Part shown: positions 35,279 to 47,000 of the stretch, piece after piece | Position numbering within the stretch: the stretch's first letter is position 1 | Layout of the letters: every line of letters starts with the position of its first letter | NCBI GenBank assembly: GCA_034509735.1 | Contig: JACGWO010000004.1 | Span: 27,819,395 to 27,883,394 of the forward strand | Length of the DNA: 64,000 bases | From: Sesamum alatum | Lineage: Eukaryota > Streptophyta > Magnoliopsida > Lamiales > Pedaliaceae | Direction of reading: 5' to 3' | Translations under genes and position numbers: made by a program | Notes under the pieces: generated by a model | Database searches by the model: none | The model's input: the letters and a program-made list of their open reading frames with translations, nothing else | What the model was told of the DNA's origin: nothing

Positions 35279-36150
35279 GGGTTAATAGTAGACACCCTCC
35301 TAATGTACGAGGGGTTTTGGACTTTACTCCCCTATTTGTTTTTTTTTTTTTCACACCCGACCGCCCAACCTGAGTGAATACACGCGCCTTAGGGTGATTC
35401 ACTCACTGGGTAAGAATGTAAATTTGCACCCCAATTTTTTTAAAAATAACAATAATTAAAAAAAAAGAAAAATTAAAGAAGAAGACACAACTTTCCCCGC
35501 CAGTGCTTTTTCCCTGCAGCGTGAGCCCCGCTGCCCCCTCCACTAGAACCCAGCTGCGCTACTTCCCCACTGCTCCATTCCAACCCTCCAAGATCAAAAT
35601 CATAATCGATCTCAAGCTAGTTCAATCAGTGCAAAATAAAGTCAAAATTCGAGTAACTAGAACAAAATTTTAGCATAAGAACGCAAGAACAACAACTAAT
35701 TATTGTTGATTGATAGTAGCCCAGGAGCAGAGAGAACCTTTTTGTTTTAACTAGTTTCAAATTCCTCACGTGAAAGTTGCAATTTTAATAACGGATTTGG
35801 AGGGGTGGAGGATCAAACTCCTCTGGGAGAAATATGAAGAAGAAAACAGAAAAGAGGGGGTAGTGTTGGGAGGTGGATGAAGAAGAAAAGAGAAAAGTGG
35901 GCATGGTGGTGGACAACGAATGAAGGAGAAAAGAGAAAAAGGAAGAAGAACGGGAGGGGGAGTGGGGGAGAAAAAACTTCTTAATTTTTTTTTTTAAATT
36001 GGAGTGTGAAATTACAACTTTACCCCGCTGTAAATCGCCAAAAAGCACCTATGTTCACACAACCAGAATATTCTTCTTTAATTCGTCGAAAAATGTAAAA
36101 GAAAGTAAAGTGCAACAAAACAGAAAAATTGGAAGGGATTCTAAATTTTT
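35279..36150. mobile_element. Diverged relative of the GGGTTA Mutator-like element
   Basis: The left end GGGTTAATAGTAGACACCCT and the text through 'acacgcgccttagg' match the left end of 16294-22360. The right side (36000-36120) carries the corresponding inverted text: 'ttcacacaaccagaatattc' and 'aaagtaaagtgcaac'. The exact right terminus and a target duplication could not be found. The interior includes a C-rich stretch near 35500-35585 and purine-rich text near 35830-35975. Confidence 0.55.
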
Positions 36151-36556
36151 CTCTCTATATGGGAGCGATTCCTCTCTCTGGGAGAAGTTTTTATATCAAC
36201 TTTGACTTTTCCTTTCCTACTCCCTTTTTCTTGCTTTCTTTCCTTCCCATGCACAATATTCCTTCCCCATGCACTCCTCTTGCCATATTCACGTAGTTGT
36301 TTTCTTCTTTGCAGATTGACGCCAGCCGGTGGGACTCCGACGATGTTCATACGCCCGCCTTATCCCCGATAGCCTCTCCTCCCTGGTTTTGCTCTTGGGT
36401 CTAGTTACTAATATCTCCCTCCAATTCTCCTCCTTTCTCTTTTGCCTCTTTTTTCTCTTCATGATTTCTCTGCAAGTATTGGTTTTATCAAATCTGAGTC
36501 GGTCTTTTGGGTGTCCGTTTATGTGTATTCCTTCCTTCACATCAGATCATTGACTT
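36151..36556 (+). other. Likely 5' untranslated region of the LINE
   Basis: This C/T-rich stretch lies directly before LINE ORF1. L1-type elements usually have such a leader. The short frames on either strand here have no recognisable domain. Confidence 0.4.
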
Positions 36557-38701
36557 ATGACTGACGATCTACGCAAACTGGCTGAGGGACTGAGTTTTTT
36601 TTAGATGGAATAGGGCAAAGTTACGGTGCCTCTTGGGTCTTGGAATGGCGATATTGAATATCAGGGGTTTTATTTGGTGGGTAGACTTCTGGGCCGTCGC
36701 ACTTTCAACTTCGAAGCACTAAAAAACACTCTATCGAATTCGTTCAATGCTATTATGGGGTTGGATATCCGTCTCATTGAGAATGGCCGCCTTCTTTTCA
36801 AATTTGCTCATACTATTTGTTCACACAAAATTTCGTGTCTGCAAAAATAATTACACGACAAGAAAAAATATGGACCAAATGGAGTTTATTGATTTAAATA
36901 AAAAGTGGATACAATCTCTCGTAATCCCCTGATTCTTCTCTCCGAATTTCGATCCAAGGGCTGACGCTTGTTCTTGGATGTTGATTTGTAATCTCCTCCG
37001 GATTTGTGGAGCAAACTACGTGGCACCTTGAAATTTGGTATCAAGGCCTTGAAGGATTTGATGCCGAGGAAGACTTGGAACCTTCGCGGTCGTGGATCTT
37101 CGTCGTGGCAGAGAGCTTTTGGACTTGGGTCCCTTTGGATTTCTTGTGTTGTGTGGAGTGACTCCTCGTCTTGTACTCCAATGCTCTATGGAAATCCTCC
37201 TTCTTTACTCTATGGAATCCCCTCTTCGTTGCTCTATGGACTCCTCCCTTCGTTGCTCTATGGAATCCCCTTATTTATAGGCATGAGTAGGGCTACGGTA
37301 GCCTGGGCTCATGTCTATTGGGCTTGATCCCTGTGGGCTTTGACATGGACTAGTCTTTTGATGGACTGCATTTTGAACATGTAGCTGGCCCAATTTAGCC
37401 AATCCAATAATAATTTTATACTTTGGATCGACCCATAAAATTACATAAGACCCAAATTTAATATGGGTTTATGAATTTAATTTCTTCATGACAAGTCTAA
37501 ATTTATTATGGACTTTTATTTTGGAACCCAATTGCTAGCCGATTTATTTGGGCTTTTAATCGGTAATTTATTCCAAAATTTCGTCGTCAACACTATTGAT
37601 CGAAAGCGAGTGATTGATGGTGGACCTTGGGCTTTCGAGAAAATGTTGCTCGTTCTGAAGGTTTTAGAGGATGACGATGATCCGGCAAGCACCGACCTAG
37701 ACTGGGCTGACTTTTCTATTCACGTGAGTGGTTTGTCGATTGGCCGTATATCTCGTAGTATGGCCGAATTTATTGGGAATCAGCTTGGTCGTTTTAAGGA
37801 CGTTGAACTGGACAGTAGGGGTCAACTATGGGGCTCATCTCTTCGAATTCGAGTCGGTCTTGATGTTACCAAACCGCTTCGTAGAATTCTGAAACTACAT
37901 ACGACGATGGGCGCTGAAATGACGCTTACCTTTACCTACGAGAGGCTCCCTAATTTTTGCTACTGGTGTGGACAACTAGGCCATATCATGAAGTTCTGTG
38001 AATGTCAGCATGAACCGGGTTTTGACGACAAGCAAGATCCTTTTCCATTTGGGCCGTGGCTCCGAGCCACTACTCCTGCGTTGCTTCATTCTAGAGGTGT
38101 TAACTTAATCAGTCGCCCCTCCTTTGCTGGTCAAACTCCAACCTATGTTTCGCCGGTTACTGACTCACAGCGAGACCCTGCCATTTTCCAATACGCCTTA
38201 CCGCCCACTAGCCCTTCCTCACAACCTAACCTAAACACCAGAACCTCCATGCCGTTAAACACACAATACTCCAACCCTGAGATCGCCGTTATCTCACATT
38301 CTGCTGCTACTACTAAAACCATACAAAACCCCATCACTCCCCCCTTACTTCCTCCTCTGCTCCACTCTCATACTCAGCCCAACATCACGCAAACCCTATC
38401 CACCGCGCTCCATCGTCCTACAGGCCCACCCCCACTATATACTTCTGATCCCATACCCCTTCCCTGTCACCCTCTTAGCCAAACACTTGTAAATGTCCCA
38501 CTCGTATTCTCAGCCGCCTCCCAATTAGCCTTGTCACCCTTTCAATCCTCCTCTACCCTTTCAACCCACGGCCGCAGAAAACAAGCCCCTTTCAAGAAAA
38601 TATCCATTCAGAAAAAACAAAAATTGATTGATGAGACATTGGATGCATCAGAATCCCCATCCAAGTGTGTGAAACAGGTTGATGTTGAGCTTATGGACTG
38701 A
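36557..38701 (+). pseudogene. LINE ORF1 (DUF4283 plus CCHC), split by a solo LTR
   Basis: The likely start is ATG 36557 (MTDDLRKLAEGLSFF), followed by two in-frame TAG codons before 'VPLGSWNGDIEYQGFYLVGR'. The DUF4283-type domain continues to 'GRLLFKFAHTI', is cut by a 775-bp solo LTR plus its 5-bp duplication, and resumes in the same frame at 'DRKRVIDGGPWAFEKMLLVL'. A zinc knuckle 'CYWCGQLGHIMKFC' follows (about 37960-38005), then a long Pro/Ser/Thr-rich tail to a stop at 38701. The protein would bind element RNA as a nucleic-acid chaperone. The open frame's first 30 residues (from 37508) come from the LTR and are not LINE. Confidence 0.85.
36818..37592 (-). mobile_element. Solo LTR inside LINE ORF1
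   Basis: The 775-bp insert runs from TGTTCACACAAAATTTCG to AAATTTCGTCGTCAACA and is flanked by CTATT on both sides (36813-36817 and 37593-37597). It has no internal region, so recombination between two LTRs probably removed the rest of a retrotransposon. The complement of 37268-37280 (cctataaataagg) is a TATA-like box, suggesting the - orientation. A 24-bp unit beginning CTCTATGGA repeats four times at 37184, 37208, 37232 and 37256. Confidence 0.9.
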
Positions 38702-38753
38702 TTGGAATGTCACACAGATCCGGCGGAGCTGCGGTGCAATCCTGCCCTTCATT

Positions 38754-39682
38754 ATGAGTCTGTCAGTTTGGAACTGCCAGGGGCAGGGGGGCTCTTGGAC
38801 AATTCAAGCTTTGGTGTCTCTCATCAGGGTTCACCACCCCTCTCTGGTTTTCATGTCGGAAACCAAGTGTTTGTCTAGTAATATTAATAACCTTCGTCGT
38901 CGTTTAAACATGCATGGTTTTGGGGTTTATTGTTGTGGCAGAAGTGGAGGATTAGCACTGTTCTGGGATAAGTCCATCTCCTGTACTCTTCGTAGTTATT
39001 CTCAGCACCATATTGATGTTACTGTTACGCTTGACGATGTCTCTCCTCTATGGCGTTTATGGGGCTTTATGGTGAACCAAATACTGCTAAACGACGGGTT
39101 TGTTGGGAGTTGCTGCGTAGATTAGCGCAACAATCACCTAGGGCTTGGTTAGTGGTAGGCGACTTTAATGAAATTGTCGACCAATCGGAAAAGCTTGGAG
39201 GTCTTCCTCAACCGGCTTGGCAGATCCGTGAATTTCGACAAGCACTTGAGGACGCCAGTCTCTTTGATCTTGGATGTTTAGGTGATACGATTACGTGGTG
39301 CAATCGTCATGAAACTCCGCATACAGTTTTTGAACGCCTTGACAGAACTTGTGGTAATCATAATTGGAAGACCTCTTATCCGAATGCGCAAGTCTCCTCA
39401 CTGGAAACAATACACTCAGACCATATGCCTATTCTCATTGAATTATATCCGGATACTGCTCGGCCATATGCTCATGAGAAACCATTCTGTTTTAAGGCCT
39501 CTTGGATTGTGAAAAGATTGTACGAGATTCTTAGCGCCTCGCTGGCGGAGCTTCGGCACAGGAACATTTTCAGCAAGGTATGGAGTGGTGTCGGTCCAAG
39601 CTTAAACTTAGTAAAGAAATGGAGTGGTGTTGCTCTACAAATTCACAGCCTTCCAAGATTAACTTTACAAAGTCAAATTTAA
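38754..39682 (+). pseudogene. LINE ORF2 endonuclease domain, 3'-truncated
   Basis: The start at ATG 38754 (MSLSVWNCQGQGG) gives an APE-type endonuclease: 'WNCQG', 'SLVFMSETK', then a one-base frame slip near 39055, 'WLVVGDFNEIVD' and 'HSDHMPILIE'. These match the Asn, Glu, Asp/Asn and Ser-Asp-His residues of L1 endonucleases. Coding ends at 39682 and no reverse transcriptase follows, so the element is dead. Loss of the 3' rather than the 5' part is not the usual outcome of LINE insertion. Confidence 0.85.
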
Positions 39683-40090
39683 ACTATTTTCTCTTTTTGA
39701 AGTTAGTAACTCGTAAAATTTAGTTACTTTTTCTTTTACTTCAGTTAACTGGTGTACAAAAAATTAAAATTATTGTTTTTAAATATATAGGAAGTTATTA
39801 TTATGTTAATATTTTTTTAATTTTACAAACATATGTATTAAATAAATGGAAAATCTTTTTAATTAATTAAGTATATCTATAAATATCTATAAGTAATCCC
39901 ATCTCGATAATTTAAATTCGGGCACATTTCATTCTGGTTGGACTCTGAACGGAGTCCCGATATACCTACTTAATTTGACATCCTTAGAAATAAAATTTAA
40001 ATTTTGTAAACAGAAACTGAGACAATGAATTAAGAATGTGATGTGCTTTGATCGTTAATACACATTACATTCAGTGTTTTATATTATAAT
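39683..40090. other. AT-rich intergenic
   Basis: No LINE reverse transcriptase, poly-A tail or gene was seen here. Confidence 0.5.
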
Positions 40091-40094
40091 TAAT

Positions 40095-40535
40095 GGTAAA
40101 ACTATAATTATTTTTCTTGAATTTTCACATAATTACAAATATCTTCTTATTGTTTGAAAAATTACAGATATCCATTGTCTTTAACGTTCGTTTAACAACG
40201 AGTCCAATTCATCAGGTTTTCATCCATTTTTTGTAATGAACTACCCAAAATACCCTTTTAAATTATAAGTTATAATTTTATATATTTTTAAAAATATTCT
40301 AAAATATTTTTATAGATTAATATTCTCTATTGATTATTTATTTTATCCACCTTAGTGTTTTTTTTTTTAACATTTTCTAAAACATTTTCGTTTTAAAAGT
40401 AAAAATCCAGCAAGGGTAAAGTAATACTTCTCTCAACTTCATCTAGAAATTACATAACTATCTTCAATGTAAGAAAGGTATTTGTAATTTCTCAAACAAT
40501 GAAGAGGTATTTGTAATTACATAAAACCTTTATAA
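40095..40535. mobile_element. MITE family B, diverged copy
   Basis: Inverted ends 'cacataattacaaatatctt' (left) and 'ggtatttgtaattacataaa' (right), with 'ttgtttgaaaaattacag' mirrored by 'aatttctcaaacaatgaa', place it with the family at 42405-42840, 46501-46928 and 61979-62399. Confidence 0.6.
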
Positions 40536-42400
40536 ATTAATAATGTCGAAACCACATAATTTTATTAATTTAAAGAGGTATTAATTAATCGATAAATTAA
40601 TAATTTATTAATTTAAAGAGTTTTTTTTCTCATTCAATGAACGTACATGATTTTTCATGAATAAAACATAAAAATTGTATTGACTAATTGAATGATACTC
40701 ATATACAATGTGACTAATTAAATATAATATATCCCCCTAAAAAAACAAAGTTCATTGTAGTACGTGGTACTAGTTAAAATTTAATGCAAGTTCACGTATG
40801 GTAAAGAAATTAGTCACTATATAAACAACGTCAAACATTCCTAATTAGTAATCCAAATCAAAACCAACCAATCATGGTTTTACATTTAAAAGGTGTCCAA
40901 AAATCAACCATGACAAATTAAATATGTAAAACACTATGTGAGTATAAGAGATATCACACCACATGCACTCAAAAAGATTTGCAACCAATTATGGGGAAAG
41001 AAACACTCACAGCAGCAACAACTCTTCGCAATTTCTTGTTGCAGTATAGGAACATAACACCTAAGCTTTTGGATATAGTAAGGAAAGTTAGAGATGAATA
41101 CTAAATTTAAATTTTAAGAAGCAACAAACAACAATAAAATCATATTTTACTATGTTGTCTTAGTTATACTTGTAACTTTATAGAATTATTAATTTATAGT
41201 ATTGAAGGGGCCATAAATTTATATAAGGATCTTTCAAAAAAAAATTATCTTATTAAACTATCAAAATTATTAATTTTTTGACCTTGGCCCAAATTGTGAT
41301 CGAGAAAAATTATTATTTTATTAATTTATTGAAATTATTGATTTTAACCTTGAGCCCAAATCGAGATCGAAAAAAATTATTATTTTAAAAAAGTTATTAA
41401 TTTATGAAGATCCGTACATCTTAATGGCTCTATTTGTCCTCCACAACAAACAACTAACTCCATTGATAAAGAGGGTCAAAGTTCAACGTGGCAATCAAAT
41501 ACAAGCTAATTTGCATCATCGCCGACCGCCGGAGAATCAGACCGAAGTCGGCACCCGTTCCCGACAAGCCCTTCCATGGACAACAATTTCACCTCGAAAA
41601 GTCCGATTTATGTACACAATTTTGGTCAACTTTTTCAACTCGGAATAGTTCTAATCACATTTCATTTGATGATTTCAATAAATAATTTAAAGGTACGGCC
41701 CGTCTTGTTGACATTTGGTGGCCAATTAAATTATGAATATTTATTGATTATTTTTCTTTAATTTGATTAATTAAATATTATATATACATTAAAACAAACA
41801 TGATTTTTTTATTATAATTAATAATTATGGTGAATAATAATTGACAATGGATGCGCAATAACTATAAGGCGTTGTTTCAAGTTCAAAAAAATAATTATAG
41901 CTAAAAACTACAGTAAATGTTTTGGTCATAGCTAAAATTACGATAAATGTTGATTAATCGTGATTTTAAAATACAAGTTTTTGCGGTTATTTTGTTTGAT
42001 TATGATAGATACTATTGATTTATCATAATTTTTAAATCGTAGTCATTTATAATGTAGAAAATAATTGTTTTTTTTTCTTTTTTGGTAGTGATAGAACAAT
42101 GGTATTAGATCAAAGTTTTTTATCTAATTTTAAAACATGATTAATTTTTCATATTTTTGTGATTATATATAAATGTCTTAAATTTTTAGTGAACAATGCG
42201 AAACTTAAAACTTGGAGATCATTTTCACTACTTTCTCTTTCATTTTAGTCGTTTTCCACTTCTTTTTCTTCATTGTCTAATCTTTTCTTCTTTCTCGAAG
42301 TCCACAATAAGCTTTGAGCTTTAATATACATATATAATATGTTGATGAAAAAGCATAATCAGGAAATTATTATTTCAAATTTTTTTCAATTGGATATTTC
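40536..42400. other. AT-rich intergenic
   Basis: No gene is supported. Region 41266-41400 holds two roughly 70-bp tandem copies of a 'gaccttggcccaaat..gatcgagaaaaattatta' unit. Region 41860-42095 is CACTA-MITE-like, ending in 'ttttttggtagtg'. Several 60-75-codon frames near 41424-41761 overlap each other and lack domain signals. Confidence 0.45.
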
Positions 42401-42404
42401 TTTT

Positions 42405-42840
42405 TTCTTTTTTTCGGTGAATTACAATGACCTCCATGAGGTTGAGATAATTACAGATACCTCTCGTTGTTTTAAATATTACAAATACCCCCTGAAGTTT
42501 GTAATTTTTAACCAAGTGCCTGAAATGGTCCATTTTACCCTTATTTTTATTTTTAAATTGTAGAAAAATCAACCGAGACAAATTACATTGTTGCTCCACT
42601 GTGTAAAAAAGTAAGAAACCTCTCTCTGCGCATTTTCTGTCCAAAAAAATTTAGAAAATTTTAAAAAATAATTCAATTTGTATAAGGGCATTTTGATCAG
42701 TTCACCCATAAAAATGGATGGAAATGGATTATTTGTTATACGGTTACAAACCCCAGGAGGATATTTATATTTTTTGAAACAACAAGGGGGTATCCATAAT
42801 TATGTCAAACCTTAGGGGAGGTAATTGAAATTCAGCCTTT
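42405..42840. mobile_element. MITE family B, copy upstream of CYP707A
   Basis: The left end 'tgaattacaatgacctcc' and right end 'ggggaggtaattgaaattca' are inverted. The inner text ('ataattacagatacctctcg', 'aagaaacctctct', 'gggcattttgatcagttcac') matches 46501-46928 and 61979-62399. Confidence 0.7.
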
Positions 42841-42954
42841 TTTTTTTTCCCTAAATCAATATATGTTTACAACTACATTTTAGACAAATAAGAAATACTC
42901 CTACAATTGAATTAAGTAGCAGGCTAAATTACATTTTTGGTCCAACACATTATA

Positions 42955-43435
42955 GGGCAGCATTATAAAGACACTCATTTTTTGAGGTGCCAATTTAGGA
43001 CATTATGTTTTCATTTTTGTGCAGTTTGAAAACTTCGATCATTGGAATTTCCAAAAATGACCAGAATGATTTGGCATTTTTTAGAGTCATAGGATTGAGG
43101 CTTTTGGTGACTAAGTCCCAAAAATTAAATCCTTGCCCATATATATAGGAGGCTTACATGGATAAAACACTCAACATAGGTGCTTTTTTTTTTGGCTACA
43201 CCATAATCCAATGTGCAGGGTTTTATCTATGTAGCCTCCTATATATGTGGCAAAAATTTAATTTTTGGAGCTTAGTCAGCAAAAGTCTCAATTCTAAAAC
43301 ATTGAAAAATGCCACATAATCATTTTCAGACACATTTGAAGATTCGGTGGTCGGAATTCTCAAATTGCACAAAAATTAAAGTTCAGTGTTATTTGCCAGC
43401 TCTAAAATAAGGTGTCCGTATAATACCACCCCCTA
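42955..43435. mobile_element. Long imperfect palindrome (foldback MITE)
   Basis: Two arms of about 230 bp are inverted copies. The left has 'ataaagacactcattttttg' and the right complement has 'atacggacaccttattttag'. 'atataggaggcttacatgga' near 43150 is mirrored by 'tgtagcctcctatatatgtg' near 43235. The arms meet near 43195. The unit ends about 570 bp before the CYP707A start codon. Confidence 0.75.
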
Positions 43436-43754
43436 ATTTATTGAATAAAAAATACAGTTTAATAGTTAGCATATACTAAATATTCATTTAATGAGTCATG
43501 AAATGAGGAGACGAGAAAAAATGAACTTAAACTTAAATAATACATAATCAAAATAAAATTAAAAAATACAATAAGATTTGAAATAGAATGTCCGACTCGA
43601 TTCCAAATAAATACAGATAGATGTATGTATATACATGGCAATTTAAAGCAAGGACATATATGGATCATGCAATGAAACTTCCTGGACCCCATCCTGTCCA
43701 TGAACATTCTAATTCAGATCGAGTTCGGTTAAATTCAAACTAATTATAGGTCAA

Positions 43755-43870
43755 GTGTAATATGATTAGTGTACAATTTAGGAAAAGTGACCAATTACAT
43801 AACAAGTGTATTACACTTACTCTATGATTTGTTTAGTTCGACTAAATGTGATCCGAACAAAAATTTTCCA
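43755..43870 (+). repeat. CYP707A-upstream copy of a repeat shared with intron 2
   Basis: The text 'gtgtacaatttaggaaaagtgaccaattacataacaagtgtattacac' (43771 onward) corresponds to 44725 onward in CYP707A intron 2 ('gtgtacagtttaaaaagaac', 'caattgcatggcaagtgta'). Both then read toward 'ttgtt.ggttc..c' and 'gat..g.a.aaaaatt.t'. It lies just upstream of the TATA box. Confidence 0.6.
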
Positions 43871-43897
43871 CTGTCCACATCCATCCTTGTCCCCGCC

Positions 43898-43906
43898 TAT
43901 ATATAT
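43898..43906 (+). promoter_or_regulatory. TATA box of the CYP707A gene
   Basis: TATATATAT in 'cctatatatatcc' lies 96-104 bases before the ATG, which suits a transcription start near 43930. Confidence 0.6.
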
Positions 43907-44001
43907 CCATCAAACTTTTGCAATATTTCCATGTACAAAAACTTAGTATTCCCCAAACATTCTGTAATAACAACACATCAAGAACACACAGATCCAAGAA
44001 T

Positions 44002-47000
44002 ATGGACAAGGGTCGGTTTCTTGCGCCTGTTTTCATCTTTCTCCTCACTCTACTTACATGTGCGATGATCTCACTAATTATAAGTCTAAATTATAGTAAA
44101 AGAAAGAAACAGCAAGGCAAGAAACCTAAACTTCCTCCAGGTTCAATGGGGTGGCCCTCCATTGGAGAAACCCTCCAGCTTTACTCTCAAGACCCCAATG
44201 TCTTTCTCTCCACCCGACAGAAAAGGTTTTTGATCGTCTTCTGCTGATCTTTTTAGGTGAATTTCGACGATTTTCTTACAACACTTGCTTTCCAGGTATG
44301 GGGGGATCTTCAAGACACACATACTAGGTTGTCCTTGTGTCATGTTGGCCAGCCCCGACGCAGCCCGGTTTGTGCTGGTGACTCAGGCACACTTGTTCAA
44401 GCCCACGTACCCGAGGAGCAAGGAGAGTTTGATCGGGCGGTCGGCCCTGTTTTTTCACCGGGGCGAGTACCATAAGCGCCTGAGGAAGCTCGTCCAGGCC
44501 TCGTTGTGCCCGGAGGTCCTCCGCAAGCTGGTGGTGGATATTGAGGCAATAACAGTCTCTGCATTGAGTTCTTGGGCTGATCATGGCCGCGTCGTCAACA
44601 CTTACCATGAGATGATAAAGGCTAGTTAACAAATTACTTCAAACATGCATGTCCTGTGAAATTCTAATCCAAATCAAGTATGAATCAAATACACGATGGT
44701 GCAGTATATACACTTGTCATGTGATTGTGTACAGTTTAAAAAGAACGACCAATTGCATGGCAAGTGTATCACATTTTGTTTGGTTCAACGGTCAGACCTG
44801 ATTTGGATAAAAATTCTCCCGTATATGATTCTTTTGACCGCTAATTGTAAGTTTTCTCTCCATGAACAACAGCTCTCTTTCAAAGTCGGTATACTTGCTA
44901 TTTTCGGTCATCTGGAGCCTCGCTACAAGGAAGAGTTAAAGAAGAACTACACCATAGTAGAAAGAGGGTACAATTCATTTCCAACAAATTTGCCAGGCAC
45001 CCGATATCGAAAGGCAATGAAGGTGCGAGAAAAATACATCTGTCACGATTTTTAACTATGACTGATGTTCTAACCTCACCTACAGAACCAACATTCAACA
45101 GTTGGTTTACTGCAGTCTTTTTTTTTATCACTTTTAGTTATGGTAATCTATCGTAATAAAATGTCATATTTCTTGTAGTATCTGTTGTACTGATATATAT
45201 ACTGATACTACTTATTGAAGGCAAGGAAGAGGCTAAGTGAAATTCTGAGTAACATAACTAGGGAGAGGAAGGAAAAGAAGCTGCTTGACAAGGATCTATT
45301 GAGCTGTCTGCTGAATTACAAAGATGACAAGGGGAATGTCCTAACTGAGGATCAAATTGCCGATAACATCATTGGAGTACTCTTTGCTGCTCAGGACACC
45401 ACTGCAAGTGCCATGACATGGATCATCAAATACCTCCACGACAGCCCCAAGCTTCTTGAAGCTGTCAAGGTACTTTAGAAAATTGCAATTTTGGTCCCGT
45501 AAATAGGGGCAGTAACAATTTTGGTACACTTGGAAGTCAACTTGGCAATGAAGGGCAAGATTATTATTATTTTTTTTTAAAAAAAAAATGGCACGTTAAG
45601 GACATTGTTTTCCAGCAAATTTGGCTTGAATGTCACATCACATTTTAAACTTTTGGAAAAATTATATTTTTGGTTTTGTAATTAACGGTCGTTAGCATTT
45701 TTGATCCTATGACTTACGCAATTTACATATTTAGTTATTTTTTCACGAATTTACTTCTATGTTGACAATTTAGAGTCCCCTTCACACTAGATTTGTCCTG
45801 TAATTATAGATCGTTAGGACCAAAACTATCAACACATGACTAAATTTTCCAAAAAATGACCAAATGTGAAATGTTCATGACGAAGTTCGTAAATTAAAGA
45901 ACTAAAAGTGTAAATGGAGTAAGTTATAGGATCAAAAGTACTAACAACCTAAATTACAGGATCAAAAATATAAATTTTGCCTAAACATTCTTTCCTAGCC
46001 ATTTTCCAGTCAAATCGGCAATTTTTAGGACTACAAATGTCCTCAATGTGGTCCTTCAATGGCAAATTATATTCCAAGCGGACTAAAAGTGTCATCCTCA
46101 TACTTACAGGATGAAAATTATAGTTTTCCCAAGTGTCGTCAAAAGGGCTTCTTGGCTCGATTTTTCATCGATTATTACGTCGTGTTTGATCTTTGAAATG
46201 TCAGGCTGAACAGAAGGCAATCCACCAATCAAATGGCAATGGGAAGAGCCATTTGACATGGTATCAGACAAGAAAAATGCCGTTTACTTACAAGGTTGTG
46301 ATGTTAATTTGGTTATGGCTGTAAGAACAGACAGGAATTGTACTTGCATGATTTTTAATGTTGATCAGAAGTTTAAGGGTTGGTGATTGATGATGTTTTC
46401 AGGTGATTTTGGAGAGCTTAAGAATGTCTAGCATTATCTCTTTCACATTCAGAGAAGCAGTGGCAGATGTAGAATATAAAGGTGAAATCTATATTTATAC
46501 AGGATAAATTACAGCCACCTCCCATAAGGTTTGACATAATTACAAATACTTCATCATTGTTTGAAAAGTACAAATACCCCCCATGAAGTTTACAATTTTT
46601 AACCAAATATCTAAAATTGATCATTTTGTCCTTGAACTTTTTATTAAAATTGTAGAAAAATCAGCCGAGGCAAAATACATTATTGTTGCACTGTATAAAA
46701 AACTTAAGAAACCTCTCCTTACACATTGTAGTACAAAAGAATTTTAAGAATTAAATAAAAAATAATTCATTGCATAAGGACATTTTGGTCAGTTCACCCA
46801 TAAAAATGGATGAAAGTGTGTTATTTGTTATATGGTTACAAACGTTAGGGGGTATTTATAATTTTTCAAACAACGAGAGAGTATTTATAATTATGTCAAA
46901 CCTCAGGACAGGTAGCTGTAATTTATCCTATTTATATATGTATAATTAGGAAAATGCACTTTTTCACATGCCAATAAGACCACTTGAGATTGGATCGGAT

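Noticed and set aside
37508..37592. N-terminus of the 397-codon frame as a real protein start
   Set aside because: These residues are translated from the solo LTR; the LINE coding resumes only after 37592.
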